Assembly: GCA_028023455.1 (NCBI GenBank)
Contig: JAQFVV010006197.1
Coordinates: forward strand, 13,017,254 to 13,081,253
Source of the DNA: Epiperipatus broadwayi
Taxonomy: Eukaryota; Onychophora; Udeonychophora; Euonychophora; Peripatidae
Direction of reading: 5' to 3'
Length of the DNA: 64,000 nucleotides
Position 1 is the first letter of the stretch, and each line of letters starts with the position of its first letter. Shown piece by piece: positions 1 to 47,259 of the stretch. The notes beneath the pieces are model-generated. The model did not search any database, was not told where the DNA came from, and was given only the letters and a program-made list of their open reading frames with translations. The translations under genes were made by a program, and so were the position numbers.

Positions 1-22
1 GGAATATTTAAATAAAGTGGAA

Positions 23-100
23 TCTTAACAGCGCGTATCTGCCTACTTTATAAATTTTTCTAGGTTTAAATGCCTAGATGGCGCCTTGTAGAGCAGATAT
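23..100 (+). repeat. Fragment related to the 3' end of the 2.2-kb repeats
   Basis: The stretch reads TCTTAACAGCGCGTATCTG, then TTTATAAATTTTTCTAGG, then CCTAGATGGCGCC and AGCAGAT. The same order, with similar spacing, is found at the ends of the repeats at 23010-23085 and 25716-25795. The similarity fades right after AGCAGAT. Confidence 0.6.
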
Positions 101-910
101 TGTTTTTGCGGTTAGATTCGATCTTCACTTTCATTTCGATCGTTATACTATATATTTTGAATAATAAACTTATTAAGTTTAAAACTTTTTTTATGTATTA
201 TTTCTAAAATAATTTATTGGTATATAGCTGGCATAAGGCAAATGTGGTCCCCTACACACATCAATGCCTGAAAGCAAAAACATCACATTATAAAACAAAT
301 TAGATGTATTGGATGCATGCATATTTACTAGTAACTTTTGTTAAGATTGTGAAACATAGGTGAGAGAAAATAATTCAGTGAGAAGAATCTTGGTATATGA
401 AGATTCTGTAATTACAGAAAGTTATTGAACATTTGTTAGAGACAAAAAGTTTCCAATAAAGAATTGGACAAAAAAATGAAATAGAGATTAATTTTATTCA
501 AGAAAGATATAACTGATTGCCTTATAGTCAAATGAATAATAAGTGAAAACTAAAAATGTTAATTTTCAGAATTTACACAAAGCATAATAGAAAAGGATGA
601 ATTCATAGAATATGACATTATAAAATGATGTACACATAAATTTATTCCTCAGCTTTTATGAAAAGAATAAGCAAAAACTAAAGAGAATTGGTGAAGAAAA
701 CAAGTCCCTATGGATGCTAAGCTTATGATTTCTGGTGATATCCAGGATATTAATAAACACTTTTCTCTAAGATTTGTTTTTTTCAAAAAAACAGAACCAT
801 TTCTTACAATGCTTTGTAAAAATAGAAAAATAATTATTTTTTTAGCAGAATTAAAATAAAACATTTGTCCATCATATAACAACTAATTACTTATTAATAT
901 AAGTGAAGAT

Positions 911-1215
911 CATCATCATCAATATTTTCACTACTTATTAAACCATTGTAGGATGAAGGTCTTTTCAGATTTGATCCAGTTTCTCTGGTGTATATAGCCT
1001 TTCTTTTTCACCTCAGTTTAGCAAACTTCTTTATTTCATCCATCTTTCTTACATGTAGTCTCTTTCTAGTTCTTTTATAATCTTTATTAGGATCCAGTTT
1101 AAGACTTCAATGGTTCATTTATTATTATCTTTTCTAAAAATATGTCCAACCCAGGTCCATTCAACCATTTAATTCTTTTAGTAATGTCAATGATACCTGT
1201 TTGTTCTCTCAATCA
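911..1215 (-). mobile_element. RTE LINE 3'-end relic
   Basis: Read on the minus strand, this ends in a GATGATGATGATC-like tail. It contains decayed counterparts of the C-terminal WSWAGHIAR stretch and of the final CATCCTGCAGTGG segment of the element at 52394-55646. It is 5' truncated, as is common for LINEs, and sits in a MUT intron in the gene's own orientation. Confidence 0.7.
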
Positions 1216-1700
1216 TGTATAAAAATGATATACCTTGTCAACCCTCAAAATAAAATTACACACATATATAAACCAGTTTATACTTACATATTTTCATCAA
1301 ATCATCAATGACTAAAATATTTATTATCATTCCATATATATTTTATTTATAAATATAAATGAATATATATGAATTGCTATGTCTACAGCTTAAAGAAATC
1401 TAAAATAATTGTAATTAGAGATGGTGAACCAAGTGATCTTAAAGGATAAAAGCTATCAATGTTTGAACTACGTAAAGTTGTTGAACAAAACCATAAAATT
1501 TAATTATCAACAGACATTTTCAGCTCAAATACATGTTTATATATTTAAACAAAACACTATTAAATGAGAAAGCAATAAGATGATTATTATCTCCTATTTA
1601 CAACTGTAAATCAAATAAATGCAAATATTTAGTATAAAATTAAACATTTAATCATGATACTGAATAAAATAATATTTAAGCAAACAAACTGATAATTCAC

Positions 1701-36772
<35,072 letters not shown>

Positions 36773-37699
36773 CTAACAAAATAAAATAAAATTTTCAAAA
36801 TTGATTTACACATTACTTACTTTTTACATTAAAAAAAAAAAAAAACTCATGTATTTAAATTTTTATTTACAAAGAAATTTCCATGTGAATAATTCTAATA
36901 GCATAACATATTATCTGATTGTCATTAACAAAAGAATATCCTTCTCTTAAAAACAAAATCTACTCACAAACATAAATTTCTAACAAAGTCTGATCAGTTG
37001 GTATTTTCTATCACTAAGAAAACAAATAATGATATTGAGTTTCATCTAAGAAATTAACATTTATATTCTATGCTGTAATATTCTACTTTAGGGTCATGTA
37101 TGTAAGCATGAATAATCAGTAATCACAAGATAATGCAATATTGGTGACTCCTAATGAAGAAAATTTTCTCTTTACTCTTTCTTGTTATTTTCAGATTAAA
37201 TTCTTGATCATATTTCCTAACATAAAGTATAACCTGTCAGACCTAATTATTTTATGAATTGCAATTTGCCCATAAATTTAGAATGTTAATTTATATGATC
37301 CTTTTTTATTTTAATAATTAATTCTTATGTTAAAAGAGATATCATATTTTATGTTTTACCTTTACTTTTACATCTATTATTAATTTTATATGTGACTGTC
37401 AAATTTAAACAGAAAAACAAACAGAATGCTAAAAATTAATTTTTTTTTTTTTTTTCATAATATGATCTATCAAAATTTAACTAACATTATCAAATAAACA
37501 ATCAATCAATACATGTAAGTACACAGTATATGGATTCATGTGTGTATATGAATGAATTAAACAGCAGACAACTCCAAAAAGCAGATGAATAAATACAGTA
37601 CAAAGGAAAGAATTAAAAAAAAGAAAATAGATTTAAGCCTATATTGACATTAATGTGTTATTACAAAAATAAAATAATTGGATGATTGGTCATTTGGAA

Positions 37700-37790
37700 A
37701 TATTCGAGCGTCAGAAATGATAGATTAAGATTTGAATCTGTGGCTCTTCAATCTATCACTCTACCGGTATGCTGAAGTGCCAAGGTATTA
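37700..37790 (-). mobile_element. tRNA-derived SINE-like fragment
   Basis: Read on the minus strand, CAGCATACCGGTAGAGTG resembles a D-arm/box A and CAGATTCAAATCT a T-arm/box B, with an anticodon-arm-like ATAGATTGAAGAGCCAC between. It is too degraded for a working tRNA. No tail or target duplication was identified. Confidence 0.4.
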
Positions 37791-37860
37791 TAAAAATTAA
37801 AGAACTTAAATATAATGAAATATATGGATAACAAAAAAATTCAAAATGGATGATTTATAT

Positions 37861-39174
37861 TGTAACGTCCACTAAGGTTATTAGTGTTTTTTATTACGAG
37901 TTAAATACTCATACTTGGTGACCAAATTACATCCTATCTATTAAATTTGTTTTGTCATACAATTCAGTAAGATTTAATGGATGCAAATATTTTTCCTGGT
38001 CACACAACACTCTTTTAACTAATGTAGCCATTAAAATAATGGGATCAAGTAAGCCAGCTTTTAATTTATTTGAAAGGCGCCAGAGTTCTATATCAGAACC
38101 CACTGGCAAAAATCCCTTTTTTATTTATTTAGCTACGATGACATTTTGGAATCTCCGGAGGATTGTGTTTCAGTACAACGTTGGCAATTTATTTGAATTA
38201 TAATAAATGTCTAAATTGTAATGAATTTAGAACTATAAGAATTAATAACAAGGTAAGTTATATTTTACTTTATTAATACGAAACAAAAACATTAATATGA
38301 TCGAGAGAATAAAATATAAAAAGACAATCAAAATATAAAACTACAGCTAACATTTGTTTCTTTTATTCATATGACTCGTGGCGACAGTTCATCAAGCGTA
38401 AGAGTTCAAGAAAGTGATCACTAATTTTTTTTTTGATTTAATAAAGTTACTTACCGGTAAGTTTGAATGTTAATGTGCAGGATTTCTAATGTTGACCATG
38501 CATGGATTTCTTTAGAATGAATCTGCAGTCCAGTATTCTGGCGATCTTTAAGTTTTTTTGGTTAAAATCTACTAGGAGAAGGCTACTTCACTCAGGTAGT
38601 TCGCGACACAGGTACAAGGCAACTCCAGCAAATGAACTGCTACTACTCGCACATCTTAATATTTCAGTCTATTAGTAACAGTAGTTTGGCCCACTTTCAT
38701 AATTTCTTCACGTTTATTTTTATTTTTACTGATCTCTGCAGGAAGGACGATCTAAGAAGAACCCTCTGCACCAACTGTTATTCCTTTTGTCCTGTTTATT
38801 TATTTTTTCTTTCTGCGCAACTCCTATTGACACCTGCCAATGTGTACCAAATTTAAAATAATTTAGCCTACAAAGTCTTCCTTTCTTCCTTGATCGCCAT
38901 CTTTAATTACTTAATGAATGTTATCGCTTTGTTTTATGCTGCTGATGGCCTTACGATAAAGGTTTCTTTTAATTAAATTTTTTTTTTTTTATTGTACTTT
39001 CTACATTCCTTCTCTTTTTAATTTCATTAAACACAAACCAAAAAAAAATATATACCTCACGTTGTTTAAACCAATAGATCAAATATATTTACATAAATAT
39101 ATTTTTCATCAGAAATTTATTAATTTAACTTTTAAATTGCCAACGCTATTTGTACTAGGATAAAATACAGTACA
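37861..39174 (-). repeat. 3' LTR of the minus-strand retrotransposon
   Basis: The LTR is 1314 bp with TG...CA ends. It contains the perfect 14-bp palindrome ACTTACCGGTAAGT (38449-38462). ORF-like stretches within it are also present in the other LTR and are not judged to be genes. Confidence 0.9.
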
Positions 39175-39737
39175 ATCCCTCCGCGGTCAATGACAAGAAT
39201 AAAATATGGGGTACGACATTATTCTATTCTCAAAGCTCTATTAATCACTCTTTACTGACATATTTTTTAGATATACATCAACTGATTGCTTAATCGAAAT
39301 ATTGACGTTGAATACACAATCGAGAGGTTTATATAATGCATTGCACACTAATTTCTTTCCTGCTCGCAGTACGCATATACAACTCCATATAGTTTAACAA
39401 AGAGTCCAAGTTTAAGCACGACAGAGCATTGCTCATTCGTTTGAGATTTATGGCTCCGGGCACTTGGTTCGTCCTCCCATTTCTTGGGACCCTGCTTCTA
39501 TAAGTCTGACGGGCACATAAAGACGATCTTTGCATACTATCTAAAAAACATGAATTTCAGGGTTATTATCCCTTACTAGCGCATGCACCTCACGAATCAC
39601 ATCGACACCCCCAGTTCACTGTCAACTAACCTTCCACCATTTAATAAACAATCACATAATCCCTATCCTATCTCATTTACCGTTAATTTCTTTCCGTGGT
39701 TTTCAGGGTTTTGGTCCATCCGTTCGATTGTCTACCG

Positions 39738-40846
39738 TTATCTGTTTGGGTATGTATAATCTGATTGAGTCGACAATGATCTGCCCATTTCTCTATGCCG
39801 CTCACACCAATCTCTCCACTGTGTATCAAGATCTTCCCCGTCGTATTTATCTTGACTCCTGAACTTTTCTCCAGGGGATGGCGATCTTGCCCTATTCCCT
39901 TTCTTTTTAGTTATCTTATCTGTTCCTTGATTTCCCGCATTATCGGTCAACATCAGTGTTCAATTGCACTTAACCTTTATGACTTGGTATCTTGTTCGTG
40001 TAATTTGGGTTTGTTTCTTCATCACTAGCCTTGTTGATCTCGAATGCATTAAGCAGTTCAGCCATCTGCTCAAATGTCTCGCATCCGGTACTTATCAATA
40101 GGTGCCCTACTGGATTAGGGAAATTTTTCTGTGTAATTTGTATAATCTGTTTTTCCGTCAACTTACACTTCGTTAACGCTCGTAGTTGTGCTACTTCCTT
40201 CCAGAAAAACGGCACGTAACGCTGCTCTGTACTACATTTTTCTTGAGCCACTTTACTCTTGATTCTCTCTTGGTGGTCTTCATTCCAATAAAATTTCATT
40301 AATGTCTGACCATAATGTGCAAAGTTATTCGGTCTCTTGAAGAGAGCCTCCCACCAAGCCTGTGCAGTTCCCTGTAAATGACTAACGGCTAGAGTTAGTT
40401 TAATGTCTTCTGACATCGGGTTTATCGCGAAGTATCTCTCAAGATTATTTAAATGTTCCATCGGTGACTCCCCCTCCTGCCCATAAAAGATTTTCAATTT
40501 CAGAAAAGGATTTATCATACTCGGCATGTTTTCTCTATTTTCTAGAGGTTATCATTCCTGACTCTTCTGTTTCAGATCCTACTTCTATCACTTTACTTTG
40601 TGCCTTTTTGTTAACCATCTCATCTATCATTTCTATTAACTCTTCTTTCATTTCTTTAATCTCTTCCCTTATTTCAGTTTTCACTTACCTAACCATCTCC
40701 ACCACTTTTTTTATTTCTTCTTTGAACTGTCTTATTTCCTTTTTCATATCCTCTTTGAATTCATTTAGTGCTTCATGTAATAGCCTTTTCACTAATGTTT
40801 CCATACCCTCTTTAGATCCTTTTTAGTCTTCTGCCATATTTTCCAT
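39738..40846 (-). pseudogene. Broken gag gene of the LTR retrotransposon
   Basis: The first part (about 40846-40530) is a charged coiled-coil-like segment with several in-frame stops. The capsid-like part (40527-39970, 185 codons) starts MPSMINPFLKLKIF in another frame. It contains a WWEAL motif and a YW...HQERI region typical of Gypsy/Metaviridae capsid. A third short piece (39953-39738) is basic, with KKKGNRARSPSPGEKF and a ...DTQWRDW. No CCHC zinc knuckle is seen. In the insect and plant elements I know, such a gag encodes the particle shell; here it cannot be made intact. Confidence 0.75.
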
Positions 40847-41156
40847 ATTTGTGCCACTTCTCAATTTCATACACTTCTATTTTTTTTTTAAAAAAATTAT
40901 TATTATTTTGCTTGATTTCTATTTTATTGTTTATCTTTTATTAATACATTTGCCGAAGCTGCTCCCCCTGCTGTCACTTCACCTTACGAGCTACTTTATT
41001 TCCATCATTTTGCCTACTCTTATTATTATTATTATTTTTAAACCTACATACGTGAAACAAAACAAAAAAAACCACAAAACTCTTTTATATTTAACTTTTA
41101 TTATTTACTCCTATCTCAGAACGTGGTTCTCGTCGAAGCCCCACATTGGGCGCCAT

Positions 41157-42460
41157 TGTAATGTCCACTACGTTATTAGTGTTTTTTATTACGAGTTAAA
41201 TACTCGTACTCAGTGACCAAATTACGTCCTATCTATTAAATTTGTTTTGTCATACAATTCAGTAAGATTTAATGGATGCAATTATTTTTCCCGGTCACAC
41301 AACACTCTTTTAACTAATGTAGCCACTAAAATAATGGGATCAAGTAAGCCAGCTTTTAATTTATTTGAAAGGCGCCAGAGTTCTATATCAGAACCCACTG
41401 GCAAAAATCCCTTTTTTATTTATTTAGCTACAACGACATTTTGGAATCTCCAGAGGATTGTGTTTCAGTACAACATTGGCAATTTATTTGAATTATAATA
41501 ATGTCTAAATTGTAATGAATTTAGAACTATAAGACTTAATAACAACGTAAGTTATATTTTACTTTATTAATACGAAACAAAAACATTAATATGATCGAGA
41601 GAATAAAATATAAAAAGACAATCAAGATATAAAACTACAGCTAACATTTGTTTCTTTTATTCATATGACTCATGGCGACAGTTCATCATGCTTAAGAGTT
41701 CAAGAAAGTGATCACTAATTTTTTTGATTTAATAAAGTTACTTACCAGTAAGTTTGAATGTTAACGTGCAGGATTTCTAATGTTGACCATGCATGGATTT
41801 CTTTAGAATGGATCTGCGGTCCAGTATTCTGGCGATCTTTAAGTTTTTGTGGTTAAAATCTAGTAGGAGATGGCTTCTTCACTCAGGTAGTTCGTGACAC
41901 AGGTACAAGGCAACTCCAGCAAATGAACTGCTACTACTCGCACATCTTAATATTTCAGTCTATTAGTAACAGTAGTTTGGCCCACTTTCATAATTTCTTC
42001 ACGTTTATTTTTATTTTTACTGATCTCTGCAGGAAGGACGATCTAAGAAGAACCCTCTGCACCAACTGTTATTCCTTTTGTCCTGTTTATTTTTTTTCTG
42101 TCTGCGCAACTCCTATTGACACCTGCCAATGTGTACCAAATTTAAAATAATTTAGCCTACAAAGTCTTCCTTTTTTTCTTGATCGCCATCTTTAATTACT
42201 TAATGAATGTTATTGCTTTGTTTCCATGCTGCTGATGGCCTTGCGATAAAGATTTCTTTTAATTAAATTATTTTTTTATTGTACTTTCTACATTCCTTCT
42301 CTCTTTTTAATTTCATTAAAAACAAACCAATAATATATACACTCACGTTGTTTAAACCAATAGATCAAATATATTTACATAAATATATTTTTCATTACAA
42401 ATTTATTAATTTAACTTTTAAATTTCCAACGCTATTTGTACTAGGATAAAATGCAGTACA
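41157..42460 (-). repeat. 5' LTR of the minus-strand retrotransposon
   Basis: The LTR is 1304 bp, about 96-97% identical by eye to its partner. The palindrome has one change here (ACTTACCAGTAAGT, 41740-41753). The primer binding site adjoins its low-coordinate end. Confidence 0.9.
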
Positions 42461-42788
42461 ATATATTGGAGTAATTCTTTACTAAATACTAAAAGATAAA
42501 ACACTCTACAAGAATTAATTAATTTAAAATAATAAGATGAGAGATTTTTACCATAACCATTGCAAGAATTCCTCATTTTAGCAAGAAATATTAGAAATAT
42601 ATACCAAAATTCTTGGAATCAATTATAAAACATCTAATTATATGTATTAAATAAAACTGTCAAGTAAAAATCAAATTTTTATATTTATAAATATATAATA
42701 AATATCAATAAAGCAAGTTATATGTAGCATGACATTGCTTTTATAAGCTTGTATTTACAAATGTGTAATATGGAGAGCTCAAATCAGC

Positions 42789-42845
42789 TCTTAATTGATA
42801 AGTGCGGTAATAGGAAATATTTAAAATCTCTTATCAATTAAGAGT
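42789..42845. repeat. Perfect 15-bp stem hairpin
   Basis: CTCTTAATTGATAAG (about 42789-42804) and CTTATCAATTAAGAG (about 42830-42845) are exact inverted copies around a loop of about 26 bases. It may be the remains of a small foldback element; nothing else supports a function. Confidence 0.6.
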
Positions 42846-44593
42846 TTGTTTGAAATATACATTAATGTAAATTCTGTTTCCCTCATATATCTTCAATCTC
42901 AAATCCACAAATAGATATCGATAAAATTGGTATTTTAAAGATTTTATCACTATTTATTTTTCATATCCTTTTCCATTTATAATAGTTGTTAATTGATTCA
43001 AGGGTGCTAATCTATTTCAAATATCATAACTACACATGAATTTAGTTGTTTGCAATAATTTTAGACTTTTAACATTAAAAATAAATGAGTACAAAATATA
43101 TTAAAAACATCATATATTAACTAACAAAGAACAAAACAACAATAACAAAAAAGCCAGGTATATTTTTTATTAAAAACGATTTCTTTCTTGAAATAAGTAC
43201 AAAATATAACAGAAATTGATTGTAACAAATTAATAAAAGAAATCTGAAAATGAAGTTATTTTTCAAAAAAAAAATAAAAAAATGTAAATATTAATTTCAA
43301 AAGTCTGCATACACAGTAGTTTCTTATTATATAGTTATATGTTGTCATGTTTTTTTATTAAATGACAATATAGGCTCTTTGTTTTCAAGTTTATTTATGG
43401 ATTCTACTTTGCTTTGAGATATATGCATGATAAAATAAAAGGTACAAAAATGTTGAGTAATATGCTCAAAAAAATGCATGAAATTGATCTACCATTTTCA
43501 ATAAAGATTGATACAATATTAATTACTTTTACTGGGAGAGCATAGTTGAGGATAGACTAAAGAGGTAAGTTACAATTAGAAAAAGTATTGGGTCAGAAAA
43601 AGTTTGCTAAAAAGACATTACAAGATATCAAATGCATAGATTAAATAACTAGCTTGTGATATATGTAAATGCATTTATTTTACAGATCGGTTTGCATGGA
43701 ATAGTAAAAAATTCATCTTTAATTTTTTACTTTTCTTTGTATATTCTTATTTTTGGAGTTAGAATGGTCATCCTCATTTATGATAATAATGATTCTTAAA
43801 AAAAAAAAAAAATTCTAATAAAATTATGGTTATGCACTTTAAATTTATTGCAATTAAATCAAATATATAGAGAGTTATTTTATCTAATTTAATGCGTGAA
43901 ACCAAGAATAGAACTTCTACTGATGTAATGTAAAGGTATTGGGAAAAAAAAATTTAAATATATTCCATGAAATTCTAAAATACAGTAGCGAGATCTTAAA
44001 ATCAATCAATATAATTCTTCCACTTGTTGAATGTGATATTATAGAGTCCATTATTAGAAAATCATATATTCATTAGATTGAATATATAAAATAAGATTTC
44101 CTAAAAAGTATTTACAGACAAGACAAACCTTGTTTATATTAAAAAGGTTATCTCAAAGACAATCTAAAGAAGTGCAATATTGATTGCTTTCAATAGGAAA
44201 ATATGGCAGAAAATAGTTTACAGTGGAGAGTTGCAATTAGACATGATGTTGAATTCTTTCAGAAAGAAAATTTTCTGCCAAAGAAGTTAAAAAACATCAA
44301 CATAAAATATTTTTGAAAAAACAACAGAATAATGGATCAATATGTTTTATATGTCATTCGTGAGTAATGCTGATAATAATGATGACTTTAATAAAGACAT
44401 GCAAATAAAATAATTGGTATTCTCTTTATTTGAAAGTGAATGTTTAATAGATATTGGTCTTACTTTAAAAAAAAAACCGAACTCATTAGAATATAAGAAT
44501 TTATCTGTTGAAAATATTATACTTTCAATAAATTTGAAGAAAAAAGCATATCCTATGAATACAAAATAATTAAATTCAAGTATTTTATCATTA

Positions 44594-44816
44594 AGCCAAT
44601 AAACATCACATGACCACCTTCTCTTATGCTTATGTATAACTGTTGTTAAAACAGGCAAAACTCACTATATATATTGCCACACACAGCAAGCCAGAAACTA
44701 GTCTGGGGATATTGGATGAGTAGGCACTAGATGGGGATTTTATGCACAAGCCTTCTGGTATTTATTGATTACTCTAGCTTGTTGTGTGTGGCGACATATA
44801 TAGTGAGTTTTGCCTG
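44594..44816. mobile_element. Small hairpin element, family B copy 1
   Basis: It starts AGCCAATAAACATCACATGA and ends in TTTTGCCTG. Inside, TAAAACAGGCAAAACTCACT (from 44647) pairs with AGTGAGTTTTGCCTGTTTTA (to 44821), and a second inverted pair continues it (GCCACACACAGCAAG with CTTGTTGTGTGTGGC). TTTTATCATTA lies on both sides (44583-44593, 44817-44827), an 8-11 bp target duplication depending on which T residues belong to the element. No ORF. Confidence 0.75.
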
Positions 44817-47103
44817 TTTTATCATTAGTTGCAATTGATACCATTATCTACCAAAAGACAAGCCCCACATTGCATCCCAGACCACTGCTACAAACAATTT
44901 ATCTCTTGCTCTGTTTTTCAACCGTTAATAATAATTTCTTAAGGATTGCAATTGATTTATCTTGTTGGTCTTTCTTGCTCACATCTTATACACTTTTTGC
45001 TGACACTTTTTTATACTTCATTTACTTCTTAACGTATGTCATCTCAGTTTCAGACAATTCCCAATTTGTGTAAGGATTCCATTCAACAAATATTTGCACA
45101 ATCTGATTTAAGCATAAGTTGAAAAATTCTAAACCTATTACTTAAAATATATTAAATGGTATCTTCATTGAATTATTATATTTATACAATGTTGCAATAT
45201 TGAAATGTTTTTTAAAACATATATTACTTTTTAAATAAAAAATAATAAACATACATTATTTAAATAATTATATTTGTAATAATATTTAAATAAAAGAATA
45301 TCCTGTAATTAAGTAATTAAAAAAATAGAAACATATATATATATATTATGTGTAATTAAGTTAAATTATTCATGTTGAACGAGTTGACAAAAAACTATCA
45401 AATTATTTTTTTACTAGAGAGTAAAAAAAAAAAAACCACCTTTTTTTTTAATAAGAAGTAATATTAATTTTTTACTAAGATTGTACAGAGTTAGTTTGCT
45501 GCTAATAAGATATTTTTCTCTGTTTCCAATACTATTGAAATGAGTAATGTTCATGGTCTGGTCAGCTATGAAAGCTTCCACATGACAATGATCTGGTTTT
45601 CAGTTGTTGTGAGGATAGCTAATAAAAATAACATTACAAACTCTTAAAGAAAATTATGTAAAATAATTATAAGTAATATAATAGATTTTATTATAAATGA
45701 TTAAATTTAAAACTAAATAAAAAATTGTATAAACTAGCTGAAAACAGTTTAGCTAATCTTTCTTATCAAAGATTAAAAATTAGATTACTTAAGAAAATGT
45801 AAGTTTAATTCAGGTTTGAAAGAGTTGTTTACTACAATAACACCATTAAGTAAATTAATATTAAAGAAAATAGATTAGATATAAGACAAAAGATTTTCTG
45901 GCTTTAATTTTAAACGTGCATTTGGAAATAAGAGATTCAAAAACAAAGTAAAATGTCAATCAATTAAATAACTATGACATTTTGAAATTAAATGTAATTA
46001 ATAATCCGAGATAACCTAGGTTAAGTAAAATAAAAAGTCATCAAGATGTTGTAGACAAGAGGTCAATAGTATAAATAGCCAAAGTTTTCTTGAAATTATT
46101 ATTCTTGATTTATATATACTTCATTCTACATTGCATTATCATGATTATGAGTGACTAAAAGAGAAAATCATTGGCAGCCTGAAGTTTAACCTGGATCCAC
46201 TCTGATGAACTTGATCAAATTATTTTAAAAAAATCTCTACATGAAAAAAATACTTAAACAAATAATTCCAAAAATGCATTTTAGATAGAACTTTATAGCA
46301 GAGAAGAGTAATCCTCATCTGTCTAAGAAACTGATAAAAGACAGTATAATGACTTGGAAAAGAAATAAAAGATTTAAGATAAAATCTTGATATAATTACA
46401 TTTTTTCCTTTAGTTATTTATGCATATGTATTATGCAGTGATAATTATTTATCTTACAGAATGTTTGCAATTTTGTAGTTTTTCATATGTTGATTCAATA
46501 TTTATTAAATTGTTAAGCAAACATTAATTTCATTTTTGTGTTTTATATTCCATATCACGTGAAATTAAAGATACTGTAGATGTTATCAGTAAATTTGATT
46601 AAAATAATTAATGAAATGATAAACAAATGAAATCTTTGTCTGTGTCTATAAAAACCAGATATATTAAATTTATTTTCTAGAAAGTATTCAAATCCTTCAA
46701 GAATCTGCTTCAAAATATAACCTTTTCTTGTAATACAGGTGTGGCACATTTATATAAAAATACTTTGGATTATCACAGTGATATTTTAGATCGCTCACAG
46801 TTAACAATTTAAATCTGAACTGAGATAGAAAGTTCATTTTTTTCATTATTTAAGGTGTCCAATATATTTATGTCTACTGCTCATAAACCAAAACCTGCAT
46901 TAGAGTAACATATGATAAAGATTAAGTATTTTAAATATTACTAAAATTGAGAGTAATAGAAATTACAAAAACAAATGTAGCATTAGAACAAAATTACTTT
47001 AATAAAAAAAAAGTACTTACAATTTGCTATATTGGTTACATTTCACAACTAAACAGTACTATATTGGCAAAATCAGTACAAATGGTCACCTTATTCTAAC
47101 ATA

Positions 47104-47259
47104 AATCAATAAACATCACATGACCAACATCTCTTAGGCTTGTGTACAACTGTTGTTAAAACGGGCAAAACTCACTATACGTGTGTGGCATACGCATAGT
47201 GAGTTTTGCCTATTTTAATAAGTCAATAAACATTACATACGTATAAAGTTTTGCCTGTT
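47104..47259. mobile_element. Small hairpin element, family B copy 2
   Basis: This 156-bp copy shares the same left end (AATCAATAAACATCACATGA) and GGCAAAACTCACTATA with copy 1. It has a shorter loop and an extra partial repeat of the end (AAGTTTTGCCTG). TTATTCTAACATA is duplicated exactly on both sides (47091-47103, 47260-47272). Confidence 0.8.

Larger units (their letters stand above)
1..1700. other. Left flank: MUT intron with repeat fragments
   Basis: Bases 23-100 resemble the 3' end of the 2.2-kb direct repeats at 20964-25836. Bases 911-1215 are an antisense RTE tail. The rest is AT-rich with no recognisable coding sequence. Confidence 0.6.
37861..42460 (-). mobile_element. LTR retrotransposon (Gypsy-type), pol-less
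   Basis: Two direct LTRs (37861-39174 and 41157-42460) bound 1982 bp. They start TGTAA and end GTACA on the plus strand, and ATAT flanks the element as a 4-bp duplication. In the element's sense (minus), the 5' LTR is followed by one base and TGGCGCCCAATGTGGGGC (41155-41138), which matches a tRNA-Lys1,2 primer site at 17 of 18 bases. GCGGAGGGAT precedes the 3' LTR as polypurine tract (39184-39175). Only a gag is found; protease, RT and integrase are absent, so it is a large deletion derivative or a non-autonomous form. Confidence 0.9.

Noticed and set aside
37952-38203. 83-codon plus-strand ORF, repeated at 41247-41498
   Set aside because: It lies inside both LTRs, antisense to the element, so its duplication is explained by the LTR pair and not by selection on a protein.
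40464-41216. Two plus-strand ORFs of about 120 codons, hydrophobic
   Set aside because: They are shadows of the antisense coiled-coil gag segment (A-rich, Lys/Glu codons read backwards give Ser/Phe/Leu).
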